64,000 bases of DNA from Yponomeuta sedellus (lineage: Eukaryota > Arthropoda > Insecta > Lepidoptera > Yponomeutidae), in contig OW203736.1 of NCBI GenBank assembly GCA_934045075.1, positions 3,702,591 to 3,766,590 on the forward strand. Reading direction: 5' to 3'. The notes under the pieces were generated by a model, which worked only from the letters and a program-made list of their open reading frames with translations, did not search any database and had not been told where the DNA came from. A program made the position numbers and the translations under genes. Of this stretch, positions 13,201-22,300 are shown in pieces (position 1 is the first letter of the stretch; each line of letters starts with the position of its first letter).

Positions 13201-14197
13201 CAGTGGTCTCATAGGTGGTAGAGCAGTAGAATGCCAGCTTTTCAATCAGGAGGTCATATGTTCAAAGCCTGGCAAGTACCTACCAATGACTTTGCTTTCT
13301 AGTTTATGTACATTTGGGAAGTTATAGCAGCCATACTACTCGCTAATGGTAAAGGAAAACATTGTGAAGACACCCTAGTGTCTGAAATGTTAACAACCTC
13401 AGCTGTTGCTGCGTATATAGGCAGGTCTTGTTACCTATGAGGTCTTGTTATTGTTTACGTATATGTGCAACTGATGTATTTGATTTAAGATGACTTGACA
13501 AAAGATGGTCAGAGTGGAATTTTTTTCTCCCACTGCCTTTAACTCCACTACAATACGGCCCAAAGGCAGCGGCTTAGGGCTTAAATTTTACATTGAATTT
13601 CAGCGAACAGAATGTAAATTCTTTATGTTGAAATAAATTCACTTTATTTGATTTGTTCAAATACTTTCCATCAGTACCTGTTGAATTAATTGGCAATAGG
13701 CATAACATTTTTCAAGGACATTTCTCACCTGATAAGCCAGCTCATGTGTCGGTGTAAGTATTAGGGCAAATATCCCATAAGGATCTTCAGCCAAGTGCTG
13801 TAGTATTGGCAAAGCAAACGCAAAGGTTTTGCCAGAGCCGGTCTTCGCTGCGCCAATGCAATCATCGCCGGCCAGTATGCGGGATATACAACCTTTTTGG
13901 ATTGGTGTTGGACTCCTTATTCCTGGGAAAGAATCTGACTGTTTAGTCGAATCGCGACGGTCAACGTTATCAATAATTTTAAACCACCAGCTTATACGAT
14001 AGACTGTAAACCAAATGTCTCTGTTATTATTATACGACACAGAATTGTTAATAGATTTGTGAATATATGGGTATCCAATTTTCAGACGCAATTTTGCGCG
14101 CAGGAATCACATGTTTCTTACCCAAAGAAAAGAGCTGTTTTATTAGCCACGGTTTGACTCCTAGCTCGGCGAACTCTTTGCCGTCCGTTTCAAACAT
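1229..14197 (-). CDS. DDX49: DDX49/Dbp8-type DEAD-box RNA helicase, 5' part, three exons
   Basis: The start ATG is at 14195-14197. Coding exons are 14122-14197, 13729-13922 and 1229-1440, with donors GTAAGA, GTGAGA and GTAAAG and acceptors ending CCCAG and CCCCAG. The phases join cleanly to give 160 residues plus two bases, and the rest of the gene lies left of the window. Visible motifs are the Q-motif region (FAELG at 9-13, PTPIQ at 30-34), motif [10 protein letters not shown] (50-58), motif Ia region PTHELA (83-88), GG (111-112), MPGR and motif II DEAD (157-160). Residue order and spacing follow DDX49/yeast Dbp8, nucleolar helicases in 40S ribosomal subunit maturation. Two oddities are His for the usual Arg in PTRELA and Met for Thr in TPGR. 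Intron 2 is 12,288 bp, swollen by nested transposons. The family call is confident; the function is by homology. Confidence 0.9.
1441..1691 (+). repeat. Intronic stretch with an RTE 3' end fragment
   Basis: The segment 1575-1665 (GAGGACTATGTCCAGCAGTG ... TATAGCCTGAAGAAGAAGAA) is the 3' end of the RTE-like family that recurs near 20092, 42645, 43811 and 53882. It ends in GAA-rich sequence. The remainder is unremarkable intron. The last bases (about 1682-1691) are the severed head of the SINE-A copy split by the Transib insertion. Confidence 0.5.
1692..4392 (-). mobile_element. Transib DNA transposon, complete ends, 5-bp TSD
   Basis: The left end starts CACAGTGTACGTTTTTTACC. The right end, reverse-complemented, starts CACTGTGTACGTTTTGACC. 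The ends match over about 28 bp and begin with the CACWGTG heptamer shared by Transib elements and RAG recombination signals. CGGTG flanks both sides (1687-1691 and 4393-4397), a perfect 5-bp duplication of the GC-rich type Transib prefers. The interior encodes a broken Transib transposase on the minus strand. The element entered the head of a SINE-A copy, since CGGTG belongs to that SINE's 5' end. Confidence 0.92.
1826..3808 (-). pseudogene. Transib transposase (RAG1-related DDE), disrupted
   Basis: Pieces at 3503-3808, 2385-3395 and 1826-2131 line up as one Transib transposase. Visible landmarks are [14 protein letters not shown] with the first catalytic Asp, [26 protein letters not shown] with the second Asp, the CFICKA zinc-binding pair, [14 protein letters not shown], and [14 protein letters not shown] carrying the catalytic Glu. 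Damage seen: a frameshift near 3570, an in-frame TAG at about 3416, a TAA at 2385-2387 in an A-run, and a frameshift near 2215. All three catalytic acidic residues remain. The transposase would cut at the terminal repeats and is the family from which RAG1 derives (established knowledge). This copy cannot make full-length protein. Confidence 0.9.
4393..4600 (+). repeat. SINE-A copy (tRNA-like head), split by Transib
   Basis: GGTGGTAGCGGAGCGG resembles a Pol III box A, and GGGTTCAAACCCC is a good box B. GCATGTACCAATGACTTTG and GTAGCAATACCACTCG follow, typical of this repeat family across the window. The first bases lie left of the Transib element at about 1682-1691. Confidence 0.7.
4690..4890 (-). 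repeat. SINE/LINE 3' tail copy, inverted relative to 13480-13645
   Basis: The motifs TTTACATTCTGTTTGCTGAA, CGGGCCGTAATTGTAGTGGA and CACTCTGACCATCTTTT recur in reverse orientation at about 13490-13640. The two copies therefore flank the intronic LINE cluster as inverted repeats. No coding content. 4891-5150 shows nothing recognisable. Confidence 0.5.
5150..7786 (-). CDS. CR1-like LINE ORF2 (C-terminal endonuclease + reverse transcriptase), split element
   Basis: An 838-codon frame runs from 7786 to 5270, with a 3' UTR down to about 5150. It begins inside the apurinic-type endonuclease (VTVYRPP, then [10 protein letters not shown], later QSDHSG). The reverse transcriptase then shows [44 protein letters not shown] and the catalytic LFADDTSL. 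The frame is intact but its upstream part is separated: the endonuclease N-terminus lies at 12190-12500 and an ORF1-type domain at 12600-13058, with a plus-strand Jockey-like element wedged in between. The first ATG lies within the endonuclease, so this is the 3' remnant of a disrupted element and not a functional gene. CR1-like is my clade call from motif flavour; only a tree would settle it. Confidence 0.8.
8202..9401 (+). pseudogene. Jockey-like ORF1 (gag-like, zinc knuckles), one stop
   Basis: The first in-frame ATG is at 8202; the open frame extends upstream to 7959 without a Met. A PRE_C2HC-type region ([20 protein letters not shown] ... [20 protein letters not shown]) precedes three cysteine knuckles: [26 protein letters not shown] and [15 protein letters not shown]. 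This is the Jockey-clade ORF1 layout. TAA at 8928-8930 interrupts the first knuckle between Cys and QYGH; without it the frame runs to TAG at 9399-9401. Such proteins bind element RNA and target nuclear sites. A C-terminal hydrophobic and glutamine-rich stretch may form a coiled coil. Confidence 0.85.
9404..12061 (+). pseudogene. Jockey-like ORF2 (endonuclease + reverse transcriptase), one stop
   Basis: The frame opens near the ORF1 stop with [12 protein letters not shown], the usual endonuclease start. The first ATG is at 9434, just after that motif, so initiation is probably coupled to ORF1 termination. Endonuclease motifs are [29 protein letters not shown] and later CTDHTPV. TGA at 9851-9853 sits in what should be a RGRQL-like motif. 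The reverse transcriptase shows [56 protein letters not shown] and [10 protein letters not shown]. The frame ends at 12061. Motifs are intact apart from the stop, so the insertion is fairly recent. Confidence 0.88.
12190..13063 (-). pseudogene. Upstream half of the CR1-like LINE: ORF1 SGNH-like domain and endonuclease N-terminus
   Basis: 12600-13058 reads a 152-aa frame with [40 protein letters not shown] and [15 protein letters not shown]. This is the pattern of the SGNH/esterase-like domain in ORF1 of CR1-type LINEs. Below it, 12310-12500 gives [20 protein letters not shown] and [14 protein letters not shown], the endonuclease N-terminus. After one stop the frame continues ([14 protein letters not shown] ... 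CVELDRY) until the poly-T border of the Jockey-like insertion. It joins functionally to the frame at 5270-7786. Confidence 0.7.
13040..13134. repeat. Two back-to-back perfect hairpins
   Basis: 13040-13063 and 13067-13090 are exact reverse complements (24 bp, 3-bp spacer). 13089-13109 and 13114-13134 are exact reverse complements (21 bp, 4-bp spacer). They sit where the CR1-like element's 5' side stops. Confidence 0.95.
13195..13645 (+). repeat. SINE-A copy, long form
   Basis: GGTGGTAGAGCAGTAGAATG, then a degenerate box B, then TACCAATGACTTTGCTTTCT and ATACTACTCGCTAATGGT. The 3' part (about 13490-13645) carries the AGATGGTCAGAGTGGAA and CTCCACTACAATACGG tail, inverted relative to 4690-4890. 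It lies in helicase intron 2, close to exon 2. Confidence 0.65.
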
Positions 14198-14339
14198 TTT
14201 TGTGCAGAGTTACAGTTGTTTTCATTAAGTATTTTGTTTTTCGTCCAAATTCGAATACAAACACAACAAACACGTGTTTGCACTACTTTACTTTGCACAG
14301 ACTAAATTAGTAAATTATGGTTGCCTGTCAATGTCAAAC
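14198..14339 (-). promoter_or_regulatory. Helicase gene 5' UTR/proximal promoter, truncated by a transposon
   Basis: Only 142 bp separate the start codon (14197) from the left end of the DDE transposon at 14340. The core promoter must lie here, or partly on the far side beyond 18366. I see no clear TATA box. The assignment is by position only. Confidence 0.4.
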
Positions 14340-14360
14340 CAGTGTTGCCAACTCCAGTAA

Positions 14361-15263
14361 ATTCGTCTCGCTAGATTTATTATCATAAGTCGCTAAAACT
14401 GATTGAAAGTCGGCTCCCAGATTTCCTTCTGAGCCGCGTTTCATAAAGCTGCAATTCGTAGTTTATTGTAATAATTCGACGTAGATTGCGTAGCAGAGTC
14501 TACTTGTTAATCTGTAGTGTAATCAACTTTGCAATGTATGTCGACTTGTGTCATAGTAAACCATGAATTGTAATTTTATGAAATAGGCCCCGGAGACCAT
14601 TAGCAACCAAAAGGGGGGGAGGGGGAGGCACGTGAATAAGAATGTACTACTTAAGAAATACATATAATAACTAAAAATTATTTTTCGCCATCACTAGATA
14701 AAGGATGATGGGCGTTTTGGTCCTTATGTCCAATCAAGATGAGTCATATGTCGTTGGATAGCTCTTTTCAAGTGAAAAAATAAATTCTATGAAGACGAAT
14801 CCGTATGAATTGTCCATTTTGAAATATGCTCGTCGGAAAGTACCATTTTTTGCTCTAAATAGAAATTAGAAAAATTCATATCTCTGGTTTAACTCAACCG
14901 ATGCTCATGATTTTTACGAAAATCACATCTATGCATACTCTGTCATACATCATTAGAGCGAGACAGCGACATTGCGCTCTCTCTCCCACTCACGGTCACG
15001 GGTAACGCTGGAATTCGGTTTTGACCCCTCTCGCGCTCCGGGACACGGCGCGGGGGCAGGTATGTTAGGGTGAGGAACGCTTGGCCGCTTGCGCAGGTAG
15101 TCAGTCGTTTGCTGATATTGTGTTAAGTGCTACGTTATTACGCTCCTCATTGTTCACATCGACTTTGACCTTGGCATCATTTTGGACTCTGTTACCCGTT
15201 TTATTTGTTGACCGTGGCTTTATATTGGACTTGGGTGCTTAACGATTGGATTGTTTCGTTGCA
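14361..15263 (+). promoter_or_regulatory. Transposon 5' non-coding region and presumed promoter
   Basis: About 0.9 kb of non-coding sequence precedes the transposase ATG (15264). It includes a G-run near 14611-14630 and a GC-rich stretch at about 15000-15065 (TCTCGCGCTCCGGGACACGG), unlike the AT-rich surroundings. TCAGTC at 15101-15106 fits the arthropod initiator. No TATA box is evident upstream of it. The promoter call is inference. Confidence 0.35.
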
Positions 15264-17816
15264 ATGGAACGTTACCGTAACTGTGTAATGTGCCGAAGAG
15301 GGCTATACCGAGGCAGATATCAAGTACGCGTTCTGTCGGAAGCCTTGACAAGAACACACGTGGAGCTAGTAACATTTATACGAGAAAACGCTGCTCTGGA
15401 GGTTTGTACCTATTGCACTTTTTTTTTCCACTCGATCCTCACTGAACCTTCGATATAAAAGGAAACCAATTGAAATCATGTGCAACTGCATCCCAGATCT
15501 ATTCTAGTAGTAAATGAGGTAACGAAGACGTAAAAGTGAAAACCGATTGATAAGTGATTCTGGTCGCTTAAAGAACATTCAAGTGATTCCTTTTTCACTT
15601 TTACGTCTTCCACGATGTATTTACCACCAAAACAAGGCCTACACAAAACCACAACCAATTACTGTGGTTGCGGTTTTGTGTGGTTGTGTGTATGCCTTGT
15701 TTTCGTACACACAACTACAGAAAACCGCAACCAGATCTCTGAGAAATCTGTGAATCTGTGGCATATATTTGACGATTCGCACACCTTCTGACAAAAAAAC
15801 AAATCCCTCCCACAAATGACCCCCAATGCGTTATTTTGTTAGGTATTTTTCGGAAACCAAAGTTGTTTTTCTTTTCCTTACATTTTCATATATCATTTTC
15901 AGGTCGTGTTTGACAACACCCGAAGAGTATGTTACCGATGCTGGCAAAGAGCCGAAAATGCGACTAGAGGTCATGCAAACCCTCAACCCGAGCCGGAGCC
16001 GCAAGAACAAGCAGAACCGCAAGAACAACTACAACCGCAAGAACAACTACAACCGCAATTAGAAGAAATGCTTCATATTCCTGAATATATGAGAGCACCT
16101 TATACCGCGACGCATTGTATCTTTCATGGCTGCGCTAATGAAACCCGCCATCGAATTCCAAATGTTGTTAAAATCCACGTATTTTCTCAACATAAATTGT
16201 ATATCCCCGACAGTGCCAGAGTATGTCACGATCACCTTAATGGGAATGATTGGGATGATTTGCCCCAACATTGCAACATTTCCCATGACTTTACGGCTGC
16301 CCACTTCAGGGATGTTTGTGACCTAATGCGAAATGCCTTAAACTCACCCAGATTACGTTTTAGCGACCGAGGCATGAATGAAGAAGAAATGCACTTTTGG
16401 ACTGGACGTACTAATGATGAATTTAATGCCATCTTAGAGCAAAATCCATTATTAAGAAATAGAAGTGCAGATCCCAGAACCACTTTGGGCATTTTACTAA
16501 CGAAACTACGCACAGGAGAACCCAACGCGAGACTTGCGACGTTGTTTAACATGTCTCGGAGAAAACTCGAACGCCAGTTGGCCATCGCACGAGAGTGTCT
16601 TAGCACTGACTACGTTGTGCGACACTTGGGAGTGGATCACATGAATAGAGAAGATATATTGGAGAGAAACTTGAGGATTCCAAAAGCACTGTATGGAAAT
16701 GAAGACAAAAATAAAGCCATTATTATTTGCGATGGTACGTATATTTATATATACAAGAGTTCAAACTTTTTGTTTCAGAGGCAATCCTACAGTTTACACA
16801 AGTTCCAAAACTTGTTGAAACCATTTTTAATCGTAACCACTGACGGATACATTATAGATGTTAAAGGACCATACGCTGCAACAAAAACTGATGCGCAGAT
16901 AATGAGCGACTTAATGACTGACGAGGAAAATCCCCTTCATATATTGCTTCAGCCGAATGACGTATTTATTTTGGACCGCGGGTTCAGGGATAGTCTGCAG
17001 CATATAGAAGCATGTGGCTACGAATTTCACGTCCCCCCGACGAAGAACCGGGAAGAGTCGCAGCTCACGACTTCTCAAGCAAATGATTCCCGGCTGGTGA
17101 CAATGTGCCGATGGGTAGTGGAAGTGGTTAACGGGCGTTTCAAAAGAGATTTCAAGCTGTTGCGCCAAAAATATTTTAATAACACAATGCCTAATATGTT
17201 CGGGGATTTTATGATTGCAGCAGCAATTACAAATCACTTCCACAGGCCTATTGTCGATAGCCAACACGCAGAAGCTTTTTTACAAAAAATTGTTGAAAGA
17301 AGGCAAACCCCAAACGTGTTATATGATTATGTAGAAGCAAAAAGATTAAACAACAGAAGAGCCAATTTCCAGAGATTGGAAGCAAATGACATTCAAGACT
17401 TTCCACGATTGAGGGAACAGGACGTGATTTTGCTGTCATTGGGGACATATCAGTTAAAACTGGCAAAATCATATTGCAGCGAGCACCTCAACAACGGCTT
17501 ATATCTTATAGAAACTTATAGAGAAGCTGCTTTGGAGGATATCCATGAATATGGGATCCACGAAGATGCGTGGCTGTTGCGTGCACGCATACAGTCCCGA
17601 CATGTACGATCAAAACAATATTTTTGCTATATATTATTAGACAGAAATAGTAGAAACATATTACAACATTATTGCACATGTTTGACAGGACGCCGCACGA
17701 TAGGTTCCTGTGCGCATATTATATCTATTGTGTGGTATTTAGGATATGCTAGACATGAAGGCTTTACTGAACCAGCACTATTTTTAAATAACATTATCAT
17801 GGATGAAACACATTAA
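15264..17816 (+). CDS. DDE_Tnp4-type transposase with zinc-binding N-terminus and SWIM finger
   Basis: Exon 1 is 15264-15401 and exon 2 is 15903-17816. The 501-bp intron starts GTTTGT and ends TTTTCAG in phase 0, giving 683 aa. ATG 15264 is chosen because an upstream in-frame TTG is not a eukaryotic start. Features in order: CVMC (7-10) and CYRC (56-59), a possible split zinc site bridging the intron; a Gln/Glu/Pro-rich linker (73-100); a C..C ... C..H module (Cys118, Cys123, Cys154, His157) resembling a THAP-like finger; a helix-turn-helix-like stretch (238-278); and a DDE core with DGTY (Asp323), LDRGF (Asp404) and RWVVEVVNGR (Glu453). The C-terminal SWIM-type CxCx9CxH is at 637-651. Expected role: cutting and joining at the element's own ends. 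No frameshift or stop is present. It resembles Harbinger/IS5-like nucleases more than hAT ones. Confidence 0.88.
15402..15902 (+). other. Transposase intron with two foldback hairpins
   Basis: Donor GTTTGT, acceptor TTTTCAG. It contains a 19-bp exact inverted repeat (15524-15542 with 15592-15610, spaced by 49 bp). A second imperfect one lies at 15629-15703, with ends AAAACAAGGC/GCCTTGTTTT and an inner ACACAAAACC arm. Both could fold in the pre-mRNA. Confidence 0.75.
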
Positions 17817-18358
17817 ACGATAAAACTTACTCTGAACTTGTTTTATTTACTTCGATAATAAACAAACAATGATAATATAATAATCAATGCTGATCATTTG
17901 TAATTAAAATCGATATACAATGTCGAAAAAATATCAAAAAGAATTAAAACAACAGAAAAAAAATTAAATAAAAAAAAACTTTTAACGTATGATTACTCAA
18001 ATTGGACAGAAAATCGGGACTAGCGCTTCGATTATTCTTATTCTACAAAAAAATACCTTTCCAACGACGTATTACTCATTCCGATTGGTGCCAGGACCAG
18101 GTTCCATACATTTGTGCCCATCATCCTTAAACACTTCTTCGTCCTCATTCTCATATGGCTCAGTTGAAGTAGACGTTTGAGTAAGTAAAAAATGGTGTTG
18201 GGCATATTTTGTTATCTTGTACTTAACGAAATCTTCAGGTTAAAAAGTCATCAGCTAAGTCGCTAAATTATTTTTGTCGTCAAAACTTTTTTCTTGTCGT
18301 TAGGGCTCTTGCAAAAGTCGTCATTTCTAGCGACAAAGTCGCAAAATTGGCAACACTG
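17817..18358 (+). other. Transposon 3' UTR and right subterminal region
   Basis: AT-rich sequence with A-runs at 17955-17980. The last 120 bp carry repeated TCGCTA/GTCGT motifs (CTAAGTCGCTAAATT, TAGCGACAAAGTCGC) before the terminal TTGGCAACACTG. Such subterminal repeats are the usual docking sites of transposases, which is inference here. Confidence 0.5.
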
Positions 18359-18366
18359 TGTCAAAC

Positions 18367-18600
18367 ATCCTCCTTGACAGAAACCACAGAATAATTAAAC
18401 CGTCAGAACCCAGAACAAATTGTTCCCGAGGTGGTATATAGAAAAAAAAAATCTATAGGGCTTTTCAATGACAGCTGTGAATTGATTGCTTAAAAAAAAA
18501 CTAGATGGCGCTGCAAGGAGAACAAATGTCACCCATCATACTGTGCGTTCACATTATTTGTCGACATCGGCTGGTTGCCATATCAATAAGAAATAATAAT
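18367..18600. other. Former helicase upstream flank
   Basis: Sequence displaced from the helicase gene by the DDE transposon. It includes CTAGATGGCGCTGCAAGG near 18500, sharing ACTAGATGGCGCTG with repeats at 48.8-49.7 kb. No gene is seen. Confidence 0.4.
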
Positions 18601-18886
18601 AATAATAACTTGACGCGTGAGTGAGAGAATTGGTAGCACTGAGATGTTTACTGTTACCATGATAAATAAGAAATCATTCCCATTCGTAGAGTCTATCTAC
18701 GTTCCCATTACATTAACACATAATACTGGACATATAGTTTTACTTGTTACGTTCAATAATTCACAGTTTTTGTGTAATTTTGAAATGAAAAGGTTTTCTT
18801 CAAAGTAGCGCAGAAACTGCGGCTTAGTGAACGTTACAAGTCTAACATCAAAATCTAGATCATTTTGGAGAATAACGTACAAACTT
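18601..18886. repeat. Interspersed repeat related to 1-106
   Basis: AAGTAGCGCAGAAACTGCGG and its flanks are the reverse complement of 47-106. Related TTGAATGTTACAAGTAAACC-type sequence also occurs near 45730. Non-coding. Confidence 0.5.
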
Positions 18887-18906
18887 TGATTTGATTTTAC
18901 TTATTA

Positions 18907-19319
18907 TATTATTATTTTTAATGCACTAACCCGTGCTAAAAACAATTTAAAAACCTATTTAGAGGCTAAAAATTACACCCATGCCGGGATTCGAAACCGC
19001 GACCTCTGGCTATCCGTGCCAGCGCTCTTTCCAACTGAGCTAATAGGCGACTCACCGGCATCAGTGAAATTTCGAACCTCTACAATATTCCCTGTATTAC
19101 GTACAGGCACCGACATCTGGCTGAAGTAATTTCCATCACTTGCAGCCCCGAGTACCTACTATGCAGTTAGGTTTTTACATCGGAATGATATCGCTGTACC
19201 CACATGATTATATTATTTCGCCCATTAGCTCAGTTGGAAAGAGCGCTGGCACGGATAGGCAGAGGTGGAGGGTTCGAATCCCGGCATGGGTGGAATTTTT
19301 AGCCTCTAAATAGGTTTTC
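18907..19319 (-). repeat. SINE-B copy with inverted arms and 15-bp TSD
   Basis: TGATTTTACTTATTA flanks the copy exactly (18892-18906 and 19320-19334). The left arm carries the SINE-B tail and antisense tRNA-like head; the right arm carries the sense head (CGCCCATTAGCTCAGTTGGA ... GGGTTCGAATCCCGGCATGG) and tail. The whole thus folds back on itself. The A-rich side, read as T-rich, is on the left, so the copy is in minus orientation. It lies just past the MADF gene stop codon. Confidence 0.85.
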
Positions 19320-19353
19320 TGATTTTACTTATTACTTTGAATTTGTGAGAAAC

Positions 19354-22300
19354 TTAATACTGAATAACAACACTGGAATTAATGGCCTCATATTTTAACA
19401 ATAGCTCCATAATTTGCGAAGACAATTTGGCTGCATCATATGAGTTCATTTGTGAGAGTGTTTTAGCTACACATCGGCCTATTTTTCCATTCCTAGAGGT
19501 GTCTCGACCAAAGGTGTCATTTTGTATTCCTTTGAAGACAGTCACTAAGTCACTTGCTATGGCGTTACATGGTGAATTGTCATTGTCTGAATGGTATTCT
19601 GTTTCGTCAGATATTGAATTCGTGTTGTCGTCATCCTGCAAGGAATAAGAATTAACGTAATTAGGTACTTAGACCGCGAATTATCACGTTTAGCCTCATA
19701 GTTGGGCTAGTAAGTTTTTTTTTGTTTGTTTCGTTTTATCTGCCATCAGCAATCTCTGTGCGTTTATCAGATTTTATCGCTCTGAGTTTTTGATGTCCGG
19801 CAACATCAAACTTCATTGAATTTATTATAAGAATTTATGTGCATATTTCTATTATTATTTTAGAATGTTCTAGGGCTAGTAAGTGCTGAGGTATATTAAG
19901 ACTTCAGGCACTAAGGTTTCATCACGATGTTTTCCTTCACTGTTAGCGAGTGGTATTGCTACTATATCTTCGCAATGTACATAACTTAGAACACAAATTG
20001 GTACATGCCAGCATTCGCACCCACGACCTCTGCATTGAGAAGCAAGTATTCCACCTCTCCGCCACTACCGCTCTTCTAAGAATTACCATACATATTATGT
20101 GTGGTTGGCTCATTAGGGGAGGGCTATGTCCAGCAGTGGACTACATAATATAGCCTGAAGAAGAAGAAGTGGTTGGCTCGAAAAATATTTTTTAGCACAA
20201 AAACGCTACTGAAAACGGTTGTTGCAAGTATTTGTGTGATGATGATTAATGCCATGCTAAAAGAACTCTTGAATTAGTTCCACTTGATTTTTTTGCTGGT
20301 ACAATAAATAATTTTTGAAATCATAGTAAAGTCATAAATCAATTCTTGGTATGTAACTGCATTATTTTCTCTACCAATGACGAGCTTTGGAGATCAGTTG
20401 GTTTTCAATTATTACTAGATTAAATCAGAGGTTCTTAACAAAGTTGAGTGACCAAATGTGCCCACACAGAAACAAAAGTTATGATTTTTTATTTTTATGT
20501 AGCTTGTAAACGTCTCACAGCAGGGCACAGGCCTTCTCTCAGAGATAGAGAGAGAAAGATGGGCTTAACTACCATGCGCTCCCACCACTGATTGTCAATT
20601 GCAAGCGCTGTGGTATTTGAAACATCTCAGACACTCAGGTTGCATTACACTGGCGTCAAGAATGTTAGACGAAGAAGGTATACTTAAAGCAGCAATGAAT
20701 TGAAATCACCACATACATGGAATTTGCCTTTGTACTGCAATGCATGAACAAGATCTAGGTCTGTGGTTTAACGATTGAGAAGCAAGTTGTAGAAACTGGA
20801 TAGAAAAAGACGCTGGATGACAGATTTATGGCCTAATTTATAAAAAAAAATCCATAAACACTCACACACCTATATAGTCTGGACTAGAATTTACAAGAAA
20901 AAGATATAACCACAGATTAATAATGGTAATAAGCAGCTTGTGTTGCTTTTGTGGCTTTTCTATCTTTTTATTGTTCTACCTATTATCTACCTTTAATCCA
21001 GTACACTATTATTTGTAAGATTCGGATTCTGCTGAAAATCAGCGCTGTAGGATAGATGCCTAGCATCCCGCAGCATACGCTGAGCGTCCAGTCCTTTTGC
21101 AAAGCTCTTGCTTACTTTAGTACTTGTTTAAAATTATAAGCTGAAAAAAGTTATTAAGTATATAAACTATATTGTAAGATTAACACTTCTAGGAGTGTGT
21201 GGGAACTGTGTTCTTATAAGGCCGTTAAACTCACTTTAGTGTACAGGTCCTCCGCTTGTGATGTTTCTTTATTATCTTTAGTATTCTTGTTTACTTTGAG
21301 AAGAAACTGGCATGCATTCCACAAGTGCCAGTTTACATGGTACGTCTGAAAGTAAGAAGACGAGGTCATAATGCTTCATAAAACTTTTGGCCAATTTCTG
21401 AATTGAGAATTTTGCTAAGTAAATATTTCACTGTAGCGCTGTCTCTTCGAATGTTACTTAAGTATTACTTAGTGATAGTCTCTATTCAGAAAACGACCTA
21501 GACTTTTTAAAATTTCGACTAGCTAGACTCAACGGTAGGAGAGTTAATAAAATTCATTACCTGCAAGGACAAGAGAAATGGAAGAGAGAATTCATTTTGG
21601 TTTCTTTTTCTAAGACTCTACGGATAAAAATCTTTTATTTTAATTCACAGATTAATTAACAGATTTTATTAGTAGGGCTGTGAGGTGATTTGGTAGCGAA
21701 TTCACTAGCAAGTCTCCCAACTGCTACTTATTCTAAAAAAATTGGATCACTTTTTATTTGATCTTTGGGTGCTGCCTCATACGTCTTACTACTCGAGTTC
21801 CAGGATGCAGACTACTCTCCTGGAGAGAAGCATTGGTAGCAGAGCAGTAGAACACCTGCCTCTCAATCAGGAGTTCGCGGGTTTGAATCCCAGCATTTAC
21901 TTTGTTTTGTAAGTGTATTTGTGAAGTTATAGAAGCAACACTTCCATACAAGAGTTTTATATAACTCTTGGGAAAATCAGCTGAGGCAACCCTTTGTATG
22001 TCCCCATGGCTGGGGCACAATGTCTCTTCTTGCATTACAGGAAGGTTAGGCTATACTCCACCATAGGGGCTTGGACCGGGTTGGTGGAGGATTGTAAGAC
22101 AGTGGTGGGCCTACAGTTAGAAGCCGCCAATAAGGCCTCTGACATGGCAACAACTGCCATAAATGGCAGCCGGCACCAAAAACTTATTGTGTAAGGAAAC
22201 ACTAAGTTGTATTATTATTGTAAGAATATTGTGAATGTTACATATGTATTAGGTACACTGTTTAGGTTCTAATAAAGAAAATAAAGTTGGAATGTATGAA

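Larger units (their letters stand above)
14340..18358 (+). mobile_element. DNA transposon with DDE/SWIM transposase, 12-bp TIRs, 8-bp TSD
   Basis: Both ends begin CAGTGTTGCCAA (right end reverse-complemented), a 12-bp exact terminal inverted repeat followed by weaker matches including GTCGCTA-type subterminal motifs. TGTCAAAC flanks both sides (14332-14339 and 18359-18366), a perfect 8-bp duplication. The single internal gene is an intact two-exon transposase on the plus strand. Element length is 4,019 bp. CAGTG-type ends with 8-bp duplications are usual for hAT elements, but the transposase is of the DDE_Tnp4 type, not hAT. Everything needed for activity appears present. Confidence 0.85.

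Noticed and set aside
16735..16792. A second, 58-bp intron in the transposase (GTACGT ... TTTCAG)
   Set aside because: The span encodes DGTYIYIYKSSNFLFQ, which contains the first catalytic Asp and conserved DDE_Tnp4 residues in frame. Removing it would destroy the active site.
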